A stretch of 64,000 bases of DNA from Rostratula benghalensis (lineage: Eukaryota > Chordata > Aves > Charadriiformes > Rostratulidae), in the NCBI GenBank assembly GCA_013399305.1, contig VXAI01000376.1, positions 1-64,000 of the forward strand, given 5' to 3'. Shown here piece by piece: positions 1 to 10,405 of this stretch. A program made the position numbers and the translations under genes. Position 1 is the stretch's first letter. The number at the start of each line of letters is the position of its first letter. The notes under the pieces were generated by a model. That model saw only the letters and a program-made list of their open reading frames with translations, did no database searches and was not told the DNA's origin.

Positions 1-1739
1 TAGGTTCATCAATCTGGCTGCCAGTCACTGACTTGCCAGGGAAGGGAAGAACTGAATGGATAGAGGTACCATAAAACCCTACAGATATCATTTTCATTAG
101 GGAAAGTGCTTACTACTGCAGCCATTTTTTAGTCCATTAGAATCGCTATTTGTGCTCCTTAGTACTTGAATCAAGGCACTCAGCTTCAGCTTGAAGAGGC
201 TGTAGTGAATCAAGCCCTTTCTTAGAAGGGTATTTGCATCTTCATTCTCGCACCAGTCCTCGCTGTATTACCCTCCAGAGTCAAGCATTATGGGCTAGTT
301 ATTACCAGGTAAGTATTCAGCCCAGTATCATTCATAGCTGGGGCTTTGCTTTTCAGGACAAAGAATTAACACAAGCAAATATTGCTTTAGTGAGTCCAGA
401 GCTGAGTCTGCAAAGAGGAGCTCATGGAAATCCATTTTCAGGCTGGGTATAAATGGCTGCACAAAAGGTGCTTTTGTACCATTTGGCACATCAGCTCCAG
501 GGGCTTGGCAGGGGCCCTGGTGCCGCACGTTGCCCCATCCCCACCTCTAACTGAGCAGGAACACCCGGATGGATACAAGGATTTATCATCCCAGGCAAGG
601 CTTCTGTGTAGACTGGAGCGCCTGTGACACCCAGGGCTGCACAGAGCACGTCCACCACAGGCATTGCAGGCATCGAGTGTGGGGCTGTTCAGTGAAAGTG
701 GAGAGCGTTACCAGTCTAGTACATTCTGCCTTGCACTAGTGTGCAGACTAGCACACTGTAAATGTGACCTCATTTTTAACCAAAATTTGATGGGGTATTT
801 TCCTTACTCAATATTTTTATGTGAAATACGTCATTTATTTTTTTTAATTAGCTAAAAAGGATTTTTTTTTTTCTTTTTCTGAGGAATTTTAACCTCAATG
901 CCATCATGATAACATTTATCATTTAGTCCAAAAACATGTGTCAAAAAGGAAGACTGATGTTTTTTGAATGTATGAAGTCCCAGTGCTGTGGGTAGCAGCA
1001 ATTGCCAAGAAGGGTCCGCAACTATTATTACTCTCTGTACTTGTACCTATTTTGGTTCTGTAATCTTGAATTGCTGTGTCAGCTTGCCTGTGGTGTTTGA
1101 TTGTGGTCTTCCTAAGTAGTCAATTTTTGTCTTTCAGCCAACAGTACCCAAAGTACAGGCACTATGAAGACAAGTGAATGGCCTGAGCACTTAGATGCAT
1201 TTATATGTCTTGCTTCAATGACCATTATTTTCACCTTTTCTACCACATCAAGGAAAGGGTGGTGAGACTGGGTCTGATTGGGCTCTCTGATTTCTCTGAT
1301 CTGCAAAAGACATTTCTTGTCCTTATTTCCCACACAGAGTTTGACAGAGCATAGGCATCCCTGGCATGGAAGCCCCCCAACAGATTGTAACATCTCCATA
1401 TCAGGCATCAAATGGGCCTGGTCATAAGCTGTAGGATGGGTACCAAAACCAAAGGACTTCCTCAAAGATCACAGAGATACCAAAGATCTGATCCCTGTTT
1501 AAAAGAAAAAAAAAAAAAAATCAAGAAAAACTGCTTATTAGTTGCCAATGCTAACTTTTTAAAATTGGCCGCAATTGTATTTTGTGTAGTAACTATTTTT
1601 CATATCTGTTTAGCCTTAACCTGCAGAAATGCTGTAATTTGCCCATACTGACACTGGGGAGTAATGGGATGGGTTTGCTTATTAGGGAATAGCAACAAAG
1701 AATTTTCTTATTGATAAGCAAATACTTACACCAGTGGAG

Positions 1740-1769
1740 GATGATTTCTCTGTTGATGATTTCTCTGTC
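1740..1769. repeat. 15-bp tandem duplication
   Basis: A 15-bp unit beginning GATGATTTCTCTGT is present twice in succession (1740-1754 and 1755-1769), differing only at the last base. It lies within the SYNDIG1 intron. It looks like a small local slippage duplication. Confidence 0.85.
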
Positions 1770-1872
1770 TCAGTGGAAACCTTTCTGAATGGAATGAAGA
1801 AGGAATGTAAGATATTTCTTCCTATGCACCCTTACCAATGCACCCTACATTCAGAATTTGATAGAGATTTGG

Positions 1873-1902
1873 TTTTGCTAAATCACATTTTGCTAAATCA
1901 CA
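1873..1902. repeat. 15-bp tandem duplication
   Basis: The unit TTTTGCTAAATCACA occurs twice without spacer (1873-1887 and 1888-1902), both copies identical. It is about 100 bp from the duplication at 1740, of the same unit length but unrelated sequence. Confidence 0.9.
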
Positions 1903-4059
1903 AAATATGTATCAGGTTAAAAAAAAAAAAACAACTGCAAAACCCACCAAAACCAAACACACTCAGATTAGGTAATTTCTTGGAAACTAGAAATTCTGTG
2001 ACAGCAGAGGACTGCTCCCCAAGCAAAATCAAACTATATCATATCATATCATAATACTGCAAAATTAATCAACTCTATGGCAGCACATGACTAATACATG
2101 AAATCTAGTTTTGGCTGGGCTGAACATTTTAACAAGAAGCTGGATTTTGCAGTCCAATTGTTTCCCAAAGATCAGGGCTGTCCTCAAAGAGCTCATCAAG
2201 GAAAAAAAATGGCCTTTGTGAGCAAGTTAGTCATGAGGTTGAAGATCCTATCAGAAAAAAAGGCTATTAGGCCTTGGCAGATCAGCCTTCTGCATCCCTT
2301 TGGCTTGCTCAACACATCATTTTAGGTAAATCTGACCACTTTTATTGAATCCAATCAAGACATGTTGTCAAGTTTTCAGATTATTTGACATTTTGATGAA
2401 TACTTGTTTGAAAACTGTACAAGGCTTCATTTAAAACCCAAAATGTTGCAGGATTTTCCACAACATAATGTGACATAGCAGAAATATCAAATTGAAATAT
2501 TCCAGCATTTAAAAAATTTCCCTCTGTTTTGGGATTGAAACTGTTTACCTCGGTTTATCCAAAAGCTCAGATAGCTTTGATGCTGTCCATTTACCTTCAC
2601 GTGCCAAATCTGACCGAACTTGAGTGAGTAGGAGCCTGTCTGTTCAAACCTTTTATTAACGCTGTGATGGGTAGCCGGTGCTTGAAAAAAACTCTTTAAG
2701 GAGACCTGAAGGTCCAACTCTTTCTAAAGCTTTCTCTGCTTTCCTTGACAAGATCTTTAAGCAACTCTAACAAATAGGTCCATGATGCCCAAGACCCCTG
2801 GCATTTTTCCAGAAAGGGCTCCTCTTTTGAGTGTTTGGAGGCCTCAGACAAGAAGCTTGTTAAATCCCCGGTCACGCTAGTGAGAGGTCGGGCTGGACAT
2901 TTTTTACAAAGTGAGTATGATGCCTTCCCCATCTAAATTAAAGGACATGACAGTAGGCATAAACCTTTTATATACTGGTGTTTTGAAATCATCGTTTTTG
3001 TCCTGCCTGCAGCCTGGTCTCTCTCTCTTTTAAAATGTATTGTTTGACATTGTTTCTGCCTGAAATATTTATAAGGCATTATGCTTAAAAAATTAGGTTG
3101 ATAAATGAGAAGAGACAGTTCTCATAATAAAGTCATTGACAGAAAGGCCAGAAGTTTTTTTTCAGCATGGAAGCTTTTCATTTAGTTTCTGCAAATGGCT
3201 CTGAGTAGCAAGATAGTGCGAAAAAAGACAAAAATAGAACAAGAGTTGACACTGAAGTAGAAAGTGTCCCAGCAAATTGAGCATTTGTGGAGAAATAAAA
3301 TTAAAGCATTACAGAATTTAGGGAGCACATATACCTCTACAAGAAATATATACCTTTCTTGTAGGTGACAGACCTGTTACTGGCTGCCAGGTGACCCTGC
3401 CCTGCTTACATGCATAAGGCTTCATCTGAATCAAGATGGAGAGAGTCTCTTCTAGCTCTGGTTTCCTAGGTGTTTGTTCTGCCCTAAAGCTCAGGCATGC
3501 AAGGTAACTGGTGGTGTCTGGCCCCTCTGTGGTGATGAACCTGGGCCAGTTGTTCCACCTAGATAGTATGCTCAAAAGCACTGCAGCACTGGAAGGGAAA
3601 AATTCAGCCTCTCTTGTTCTTGTTCAGGTATGAGCAGATCAAATATTTCCCCTGACTTAGAAGAATGCTTTTTGTTTAAGCAGCACTTTCAAATGTTTTT
3701 TCTGTTGCTACCTTTCCCAACCAGGCTGGAATCCAGCCACCTCTCTGAAGCAGGATTGTAGCTATGTCCAGAGGGGACATAACAGACCCTTGTCTCACAG
3801 TCCATCTGTTCACGTTCTCAGGGGAGGCTGAGCCATCTCAGAAGTCATTGTGATGCATAGTAGTGAATCCTAGGATATGTTTAGGCTTAAATGCACTTAA
3901 AAATACCACTTGACATGCTATCAGTCTCATCTTCATCCTGATCATGCAAACAAATTCAACTAAAAAAAGTATCAGATTCCCAATCAGTTCGCTGTCATAT
4001 CCCAGGGTCACGTTTTAGCCAAGAAATGAGCATCACGTCTTCATTCCCAGATGAAACAA

Positions 4060-4091
4060 ATAAATATGTTTTGTTATTGTGTATCTTGCAG
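4060..4091 (+). promoter_or_regulatory. SYNDIG1: 3' splice acceptor of SYNDIG1 terminal exon
   Basis: A T-rich tract runs into TATCTTGCAG, with the AG at 4090-4091. The reading frame of the downstream exon begins exactly at 4092 with ACA (Thr), so the intron interrupts the gene between codons (phase 0). The next AG downstream would remove conserved residues. Upstream in-frame residues (from 4026) do not resemble the family, which supports splicing here. Confidence 0.82.
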
Positions 4092-4250
4092 ACAAACAAA
4101 GCAGTAGCCAAGCGGGACTTCCACCATGCAAGCTCCAGCTCCCGGCGAGCGCTCTTCCTGGCTGTCCTGTCCATCACAATCGGAACTGGCATCTACGTTG
4201 GGGTGGCTGTGGCTCTTATTGCCTATCTGTCCAAAAACAACCACTTATGA
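4092..4250 (+). CDS. SYNDIG1: SYNDIG1 terminal coding exon (C-terminal transmembrane segment), partial gene
   Basis: This exon encodes the last 52 residues of what I recognise as synapse differentiation-inducing protein 1 (TMEM90B, CD225/dispanin family), followed by TGA at 4248-4250. SYNDIG1 is a neuronal membrane protein that associates with AMPA receptors and promotes excitatory synapse development; that role is family knowledge, not visible here. Visible features: a basic, polar start ([12 protein letters not shown], then a serine run and RR), one uninterrupted hydrophobic helix of about 27 residues starting [14 protein letters not shown], and the short tail AYLSKNNHL. In the dispanin family this corresponds to the loop after the first membrane segment and the C-terminal membrane helix. 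The paralogue SYNDIG1L has a different tail as I remember it, so SYNDIG1 is preferred. The frame is intact and the exon begins in phase 0 after a good acceptor. The remaining exons lie upstream of the window. Confidence 0.88.
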   Translation, partial: TNKAVAKRDFHHASSSSRRALFLAVLSITIGTGIYVGVAVALIAYLSKNNHL

Positions 4251-5880
4251 GCCTCAGGAAACAGGGAGAACCAACCACCCAGCACCTGCACTGCAGAACT
4301 CCCTGGCAGATCAGACTGCATGTTTTCCAAAAAGATCAAGAGACAAATACCTTCTGGGGGCAGGTACAGGATAAGATGGGCTTGTACTTTATTGTAGGGT
4401 GGGAATCTGGCTGGGGTGGGGATAGTTCCATCATTTGCATTGCACAAGTCTTGATTCTCTTCATGAACTCCCCATATGAGAAAGAAAGCAGGAGAGAAAA
4501 AGTGAGAGAAAGAAAAATAAAAGAAAATGAGAGAGACAGAGAGAAAGAGAAAAAAAAACCAACACAAAGCCAGAAGGAAGGCAGTTGGGGGTGGTGTGGA
4601 GAGGGCTGTTTTGCCTTTGCCTTCTTTGCAATACGGTGTTTACAAGAAGCTGGCAAACTGTGCTGTTCTCTTAATATTTTCTTGGTCACTTGAATTTTGC
4701 AGCCATCATGAGCTTGTGCTTGGTTTGCTTGTTAAGCATGGCACTGAGATCTGAGAAAGCGTGAACAGTGGCTGGTTCTCTGAAAGATCAATACAAGAAC
4801 AGGAGGAATAAGTTTTCTCTTGTTTTTGAATGCAGGACTCGTTTGCCTAAGAGTGAAGCAGAGACCTCAGCGTAGAATGGTATTGGTATTGCCTACTCTT
4901 CCTGTGTGGGTAGGTTTCCATGGAAGGAGAAAAGGAAATAATTTTTTTTCCTATCCTTGTTTTTGGATTAAGATGTGACCCAAAGGCCCACCCAATGCAG
5001 ACAGCAGAAGTTACTGCATGACTTGACTTGTCTCCACAAACCAAGTGTGAGGTCGAAGTAGCATGGGATCCACTGTAAAAAGAAATTCTCCATCCAGTCA
5101 CATCGTGATAATGGCACATTCCTGTGGTGTTTTGCTCATCTGTGTTACTCCACCTTACCATGGAGACCTGCATTAGCAGTCAGTGCAAGAAACCTGGGGG
5201 AAAAAATGCAAACTGAAATACTACTCAATTTTAAATTAAAAATCATGGTAAAGCATTGGAGTTAACTAGGAGAATGAAAGTTTCATACATATCTGAGGTG
5301 CTGCTCACACGCAGAGCAATGGAGGACACCACTCAGATTACAAGCTCACAGCTCATCCGTGGACCAGAGACACAGCATAGCCGTGGAGATACGAGCATGT
5401 CCCTTAATAAGCAGTGTAATGTTACGTTGTAAAGGAATTGAGCATTGTCCTTACTTCACTGACTGAAGTGATACATTTATTTTCTTCTTTACTCCTTCCC
5501 ACAGTCACTCTTTCTTTTTTTTTTGTCTTAGAGATGTACCATTTCACCCTACCATGGGTGCATCAACATAGATATATATGTATCTATACACATAGATACA
5601 CAGAGAGAAAGGGAAAATGATCAAAACAATAAGCATTTTATTATTCTCTACCTTGTGTTTTACATAGTTTCTTTATCCACAAATGTCATCAAAGACCTTT
5701 TTTTCCAACTGTATTGTGTGTCAGCTTTGCTCTGGGACATTTTGTTTTGTTTTAGGATTGGTGTTATTTGGGTTTTGAGGATTATTTTTTTTTTATTTCA
5801 GGGGGAAGGAGGAAAAATACATCCAAATCTATTTTTCTGCTAGTTATACAGTTTATTAAAACACATGGTATACAGAGGCT
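4251..5880 (+). other. SYNDIG1: SYNDIG1 3' UTR and proximal flank (end undefined)
   Basis: Sequence directly after the SYNDIG1 stop codon. It carries a long purine (GA-rich) tract at about 4478-4560 and possible polyadenylation hexamers: AATAAA at 4516-4521 (inside the purine tract), ATTAAA at 5235-5240 and ATTAAA at 5855-5860. None has a clearly strong GT-rich downstream element, so I cannot place the transcript end. No transposon is recognisable. Confidence 0.5.
4478..4560. repeat. GA-rich polypurine tract in probable 3' UTR
   Basis: About 80 bases almost entirely of A and G (GAGAAAG and GAGAGA units, few interruptions), ending in a run of A. It lies about 230 bp after the SYNDIG1 stop codon. 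It is an imperfect microsatellite; the long open frames overlapping it (Lys/Glu/Arg-rich on +, Ser/Phe/Leu-rich on -) are consequences of the composition. Confidence 0.85.
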
Positions 5881-6558
5881 GATGCTCCATGTGACACTTT
5901 CTTTGGACAGATATGAAGTGTTAGACTGAGTGAAAACAGCCCCAGGACCCTGAGTTCAGCTACCTGGAGAAGTACCCATACTGTACCTGCACCCAACTGC
6001 CTATTGCAGTCACTGACTATTCTTCCTTTGTATTGATTTGTTGGGCTTCAAACTAAGCCTGGAGACCTGCAATGTACCTGTAGTCATCTTCATCAGTTCT
6101 CAGCCACAGCTAAAGCTGAGGGCCCAGTAAATGCAGGACTTTGGCCAAGTTGCCCTGTGAAGGTAAAGACAATTCATTGGTTCTTCCCCTTCAACTATTG
6201 ATCCTAGCAACCACTGTGGACACCTCTTTCCTTTGAAGCAAAACACTAGTGACTGGGCAAGTCCCCACTCTGCATTTGCCCCATTGGGCAGTAGCTGGGT
6301 GGGAGTAGGTGAGGGACAAGGCCACAGTTTGCTGCTGCCTTATTCTTCCAGAGGGGTACATAGGGTTTCCAGTTATGTGCTTACAGCAGACTCTCCTGAA
6401 GAGCGTGTCATGGCTTTATAAACTAAGGCTAGGAAAGCCCCTTTTCTAACAAGCAAAGAGGAGAACTGGAAATACTAATTATTTAAATAACTTAAATGAA
6501 GAGACTTCCATCTGGGCCTTTCCCCATTTGTTTTAAATCTAAAACAAGCATTAAGATT

Positions 6559-6580
6559 GGGGGGGGAGGAGGGGGGTTGG
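6559..6580 (+). repeat. G-run cluster (possible G-quadruplex)
   Basis: Runs of eight G (6559-6566), two G, six G (6571-6576) and two G lie within 22 bases, followed by further GG doublets. This could support a quadruplex on the + strand or may be a simple G-rich slippage tract. Confidence 0.5.
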
Positions 6581-8490
6581 TGAAAGGAGGTGCAGTATTA
6601 ATGGGGCACACTGCCCTCAGCTGCACTCTTAGCAGTACTGCCATGGCTGTCTCATGTGAGGTACAGCACAGGAGACCTTCAGGATCCCAAGAGCTTCATC
6701 AGAACTGGCTGGTGTTCAGGTGCATTGGTGTTCAGCTGCCTGGTATTCAGAGATGTCTATGAGTTCAGGTGTGCGGATCTCCTCTGCCTCATGCTTCTCA
6801 GCAGCCAGGCCAACCTCTTGCACTGTTATGGGGCAGAGACACAGCCCTTCCACTTGGTGACTCCTGCACTTGTCAGCTGGGGAAGTGATGTGCATGGATG
6901 GAGGTCCTTGGGAGCTACGTATCAGAAGGAGGCATCATAGCAAAGTGCCCATGCTTTGTCAGCAGAGCTCTGTCTCCCAGCAGGCTGAGGAGCATGGGCT
7001 CCTGCTATCTATCACCACCTTAGGAGTCTTTGAGGGCCATGTAAGCCCCATCCAAGACCCCAAAGCTGAGCACCACATGTCAACAATCAATTCACTCGCT
7101 AAATAACTCAGATTTAAGTGTGTTTGGATATGGTTCATCAGAAGAAAGGAGTATGATGCTTCAAATTCAAGCTAGGGCACCAGAACGCCCACGGGAAGAC
7201 CCTTGCAGCGTGTGAGATGTGCAGTCAGATCTATGAGCACACACATTCACTTTTGCAACATGCAGGTGCTCAGTGAGCTTGAATTTGGGCAAGGTAACAT
7301 ATTTCAGTTAGGACCTGGATTTTTCCATGGGCTCCTGTGCATTGTCCCCCGTGTGGTTGAGGGGTCTGCCTTATGATTTTTGAGGATGGTTCTGCAGGCT
7401 GTATATTGACCTGAGAGACAACAGCCAGCTCTGCAGCTAGAAGAAACTTTCCCAGATGGGCAGCCTTAAAAATGCCGTAAGAGGCACCTATACTTAAAAA
7501 TAGCATCCCAAACTGGGGAGTGCAGACTTGGCATGTCTCCAGGGACCCTCTAAGGGACAGTAAAACAGGAACAGCATTGTGGGCAAGACCTGTCTAGCAA
7601 GAACACTCCTGAGAGCATCACCTGACTGAAAGCTGAGGATGCACCTCTGTGCTGCACGTGCTGGAGCATGCAACATCAGGCTGGTACTTGGCGTGACAGA
7701 GTCCGGGGGGTGAGCAGGGAACCTATAGGAGGTTATGTCCTGGGGAGGTAGACCCGGGCCTCACTGCAGCCCAAAGCAGGGATAAAACCCCCACTGGTAA
7801 GCTTTCATGCCTTAGTATGGGTCCAGTTTGCTGCATATCTGTAGTATCGGTTATTTACCCAGTGCTGTGGATCAGACAGGAGCTGAATGGTGAAATGCCT
7901 CATCCTAAGGTAAGTGAGGTTGGCACAGCCCACTGCAATACCTCTGGTGGCAGAAGAGATATAATCTTCTAAAGAAAAATCTATGTCATGAAGACTACTA
8001 GAAAGTGCCACTGGCACCCAGTGCAACAGTCTGAGGTTCTGCTAAGCAAGGACCTCTGAAGCTGGATGAGTTGACAAGCACTGCACTGGTTCAGGTGTAT
8101 CAAGAAATAAACTGTTGTGTTATCTTTCCGCATATAACCTTGGTGTCAGGGCAGGTTCCACCTGTCGTCCCCCAGCCAGAGCAAATCTGATGTGAGATTC
8201 CTTTTGTGAGCTCAGGCAAATTTGGCAGAAAGACCAGTATGTGCACCTGCCTTACCCAGGTGACATTGGTATTTCTGGGTGATACCACAGCATACAAACC
8301 TGTATGAATTGGGAAATCACAGTCAGAATACCATCATAAATTACTATAGCATTTACTCCTGCTGTTTAGAGTCATACCGTTCAAGACTGGCTATGAAATA
8401 TTGTCAGCAATTTTTCAACTAGGAAAGTGCTCTGCAGATGATCATTACTCATTGTTGGCTGCCTGTTACTGATGGTTATACTCTGTTTGT

Positions 8491-8517
8491 AACCCCTCCT
8501 TTGGGAAAGGAGGGGTT
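8491..8517. repeat. Perfect 12-bp inverted repeat with 3-nt loop
   Basis: AACCCCTCCTTT at 8491-8502 is followed by GGG and then its exact reverse complement AAAGGAGGGGTT at 8506-8517. Flanking bases 8488-8490 and 8518-8520 extend the stem by one A-T and two G-T pairs. No gene or transposon is recognised around it. The stem is too short for a typical microRNA precursor. Confidence 0.85.
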
Positions 8518-9799
8518 GTATGACCAGGGAGGAGAGACAGGGATCTTAATCTGCTGTGAACAATGAATTGGAAAAAGTCAGGAGGAAGTACTGACAGTTA
8601 AATATACACCCTTGAAAACTTACATATTCATAGAGGGAGACCAGGAAAATCACTCTAGGTGCCTTTTGAAGCTGAATTAACTTAGCTATAATTTAGTTCA
8701 GCTTGAACTTGCCCCTTAAACTTAATTGTTACTCAGAAGCTATTGCTCCTTTTATGCTCTCTCCAGGCTTAAAGGCAACTTTATTTTTAATAAACATCAC
8801 TTATAGGGTAGCAGAGTACTCTGTCCTCCTGTGTTTGGGCACAGTGAGATACCATTTCGTTTACAAAAGAGCTCTGCCATCCCAGAGAGAGATAAGAGGA
8901 GATAGTCTCCCAAAGACTACAGCCGCCTCATTGCTTCCCTCCCTTTCTGAAGTGAAACCTTCATCCCTACTCAGCTCAATCAGGAGCTGTCAAAGAAGTG
9001 GTAATGATATCTTTACCAGATGACAAGCTGTAATGATAGCTGAGATTTCCGACAAGAAAAAAACATCAAGCTATAAAGACCGGGGTCAGAAGGCTCCAAC
9101 TTAATCGTATAATGTAGGATGTCATTGTTGATTAACCTCAAAAGATGCATGGGGAGTGCTTGAGACTCACCGAGAAGGAAGAAAAAGCCCTCTGTGAAAG
9201 TCTCACAGCTTAAGGGAACAGAGAGACTGTCAGCAAATATGTGCTGGTTCAGGGACTAATTATACATTACATCTGCCATCTGACAGGATTTCATAACCCC
9301 CTGATACCTCCATTGATTCTCAGTGCCTTCATTTCCTAGCCTTGAGCATTTTTGATTGCTCTGTCAGTGAAATGAATTTCTTCCATTTTCAAAGCAACGC
9401 CCATCATATGGCTAGCTTGTAGGAGCTCCCTGTTGAAGCAAAAAGAGGGCATAGTGAGGCTGTTTGGGAGTGCTGGAACAAATAAGGGGCAGACACCACC
9501 CTGCCTGACCATGGTAATGGCAACCACCTTCTCTGGGCTGGCTGCCATGCACCCTTCACAGCTTGGGAAATGCCACCTGGAGACCTGCAAAAGAAATTCA
9601 CAGGCAGCCAACAACCAGCGGCTCCTCTGTAATCTCTCCTTAATTTCTCCCTGCATCAGTGCATACAATGATTGCTGGCCAGAGGGTGTTTCTCATCTGA
9701 GGGACTTCTTAATTTAATAAGCATTTTCAATGGAACTTAACAGAGGGTATGGACATCTTTAATACAATTAGAGGAGTAAGTAAAGGAGAACTGCAACAG

Positions 9800-10196
9800 A
9801 AGAGGTGCCCAGTGACATGGACCTGTTAGAATGGGTCCAGAGCAGGGCCATAAAAATGATGAGAGGGCTGGAGCACCTCTCCTGTGAAGATAGGCTGAGA
9901 CAGTTGAGGTTGTTCAGCCTGCAGAAGAGAAGGCTCCAAAGAGATCTTATTGCAGCCTTCCAGTGGCTACAGGAGAGACAGGGAAGGACTCTTTATCAGG
10001 GAGTGTAGCAACAGGAGATAATGGTTTTAAACTGAAAGAGGGGAGATTTAGATAAGATATTAGGAAGAAATTCTTTCCTGTGGGGGTGGTGAGACAGTGG
10101 AACAGGTTGCCCGGAGAAGTGGTAGATGCCCCATCCCTGGAGGTGTTCAAGACCAGGCTGGATGGGTCTTTGAGCAACCTGGCCCAGTGGGAGGTC
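9800..10196 (+). mobile_element. CR1 LINE 3' fragment, lacking its terminal repeats
   Basis: The segment follows the avian CR1 3' region in order: the ATGGACCTGTTAGA and GGTCCAGAGCAGGGCC blocks, GGCTGGAGCACCTCTCC, GTTGTTCAGCCTGCAGAAGA, the GGAAGAAATTCTTTCCTGTG block, GGAACAGGTTGCCCGGAGAA and CCCATCCCTGGAGGTGTTCA. It stops at about GTGGGAGGT, so the last ~80 bp with the ATTCTATG repeats are missing. It is non-coding and was inserted by target-primed reverse transcription. It abuts a CR1 piece of opposite orientation. Confidence 0.9.
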
Positions 10197-10204
10197 TAGC
10201 CTGT

Positions 10205-10405
10205 ATTGCAGGGGCACCTGCTGCCTCCTTGTTGACTTCCCTCACACACTTCACAAGATTGGCCCATTGTGTCCCACAAGCGGGACTTAATGTTTACTTT
10301 CACAGACCTTCTGATATCAATCCATTCTTCCAGCCGGTCCAGGTCCCTTTGAAAGGCAGCTTTGCCCTCCAGCATCCTGCCCGCTGCCTCAACCCCTTCT
10401 CTTCC
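10205..10405 (-). mobile_element. CR1 LINE fragment, reverse orientation, interrupted
   Basis: Read on the + strand it shows the antisense CR1 blocks around CCTTGTTGACTTCC, TTGGCCCA and CCAGCCGGTCCAGGTCCCTT followed by TGCCCTCCAGCATCCTGCCC. About 50 bases between TTGGCCCA and the CCAGCC block do not fit and may be an insertion or divergence. It derives from a more internal part of CR1 than its neighbour. Boundaries are approximate. Confidence 0.62.

Larger units (their letters stand above)
1..4091 (+). other. SYNDIG1: Last intron of SYNDIG1 (3' part)
   Basis: This is the sequence upstream of the terminal exon at 4092. It ends in a convincing 3' splice site and contains no reading frame that resembles the rest of the CD225 domain, so the preceding exon lies outside the window. 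It is AT-rich with T- and A-runs (for example about 840-880 and 1501-1520) and two short 15-bp tandem duplications. I recognise no transposon in it. Assignment as intron is an inference from the exon that follows. Confidence 0.8.
5881..9799. other. Intergenic DNA, no gene recognised
   Basis: No exon, RNA gene or transposon is recognised. It contains a G-rich tract at 6559-6580 and a perfect short hairpin at 8491-8517. Open frames of up to about 110 codons (for example 9336-9668 on -) lack any recognisable domain. Confidence 0.6.

Noticed and set aside
4079..4693. 204-codon + frame overlapping the SYNDIG1 exon
   Set aside because: It is in a different frame from the recognised SYNDIG1 peptide and is lengthened by the GA-rich tract.
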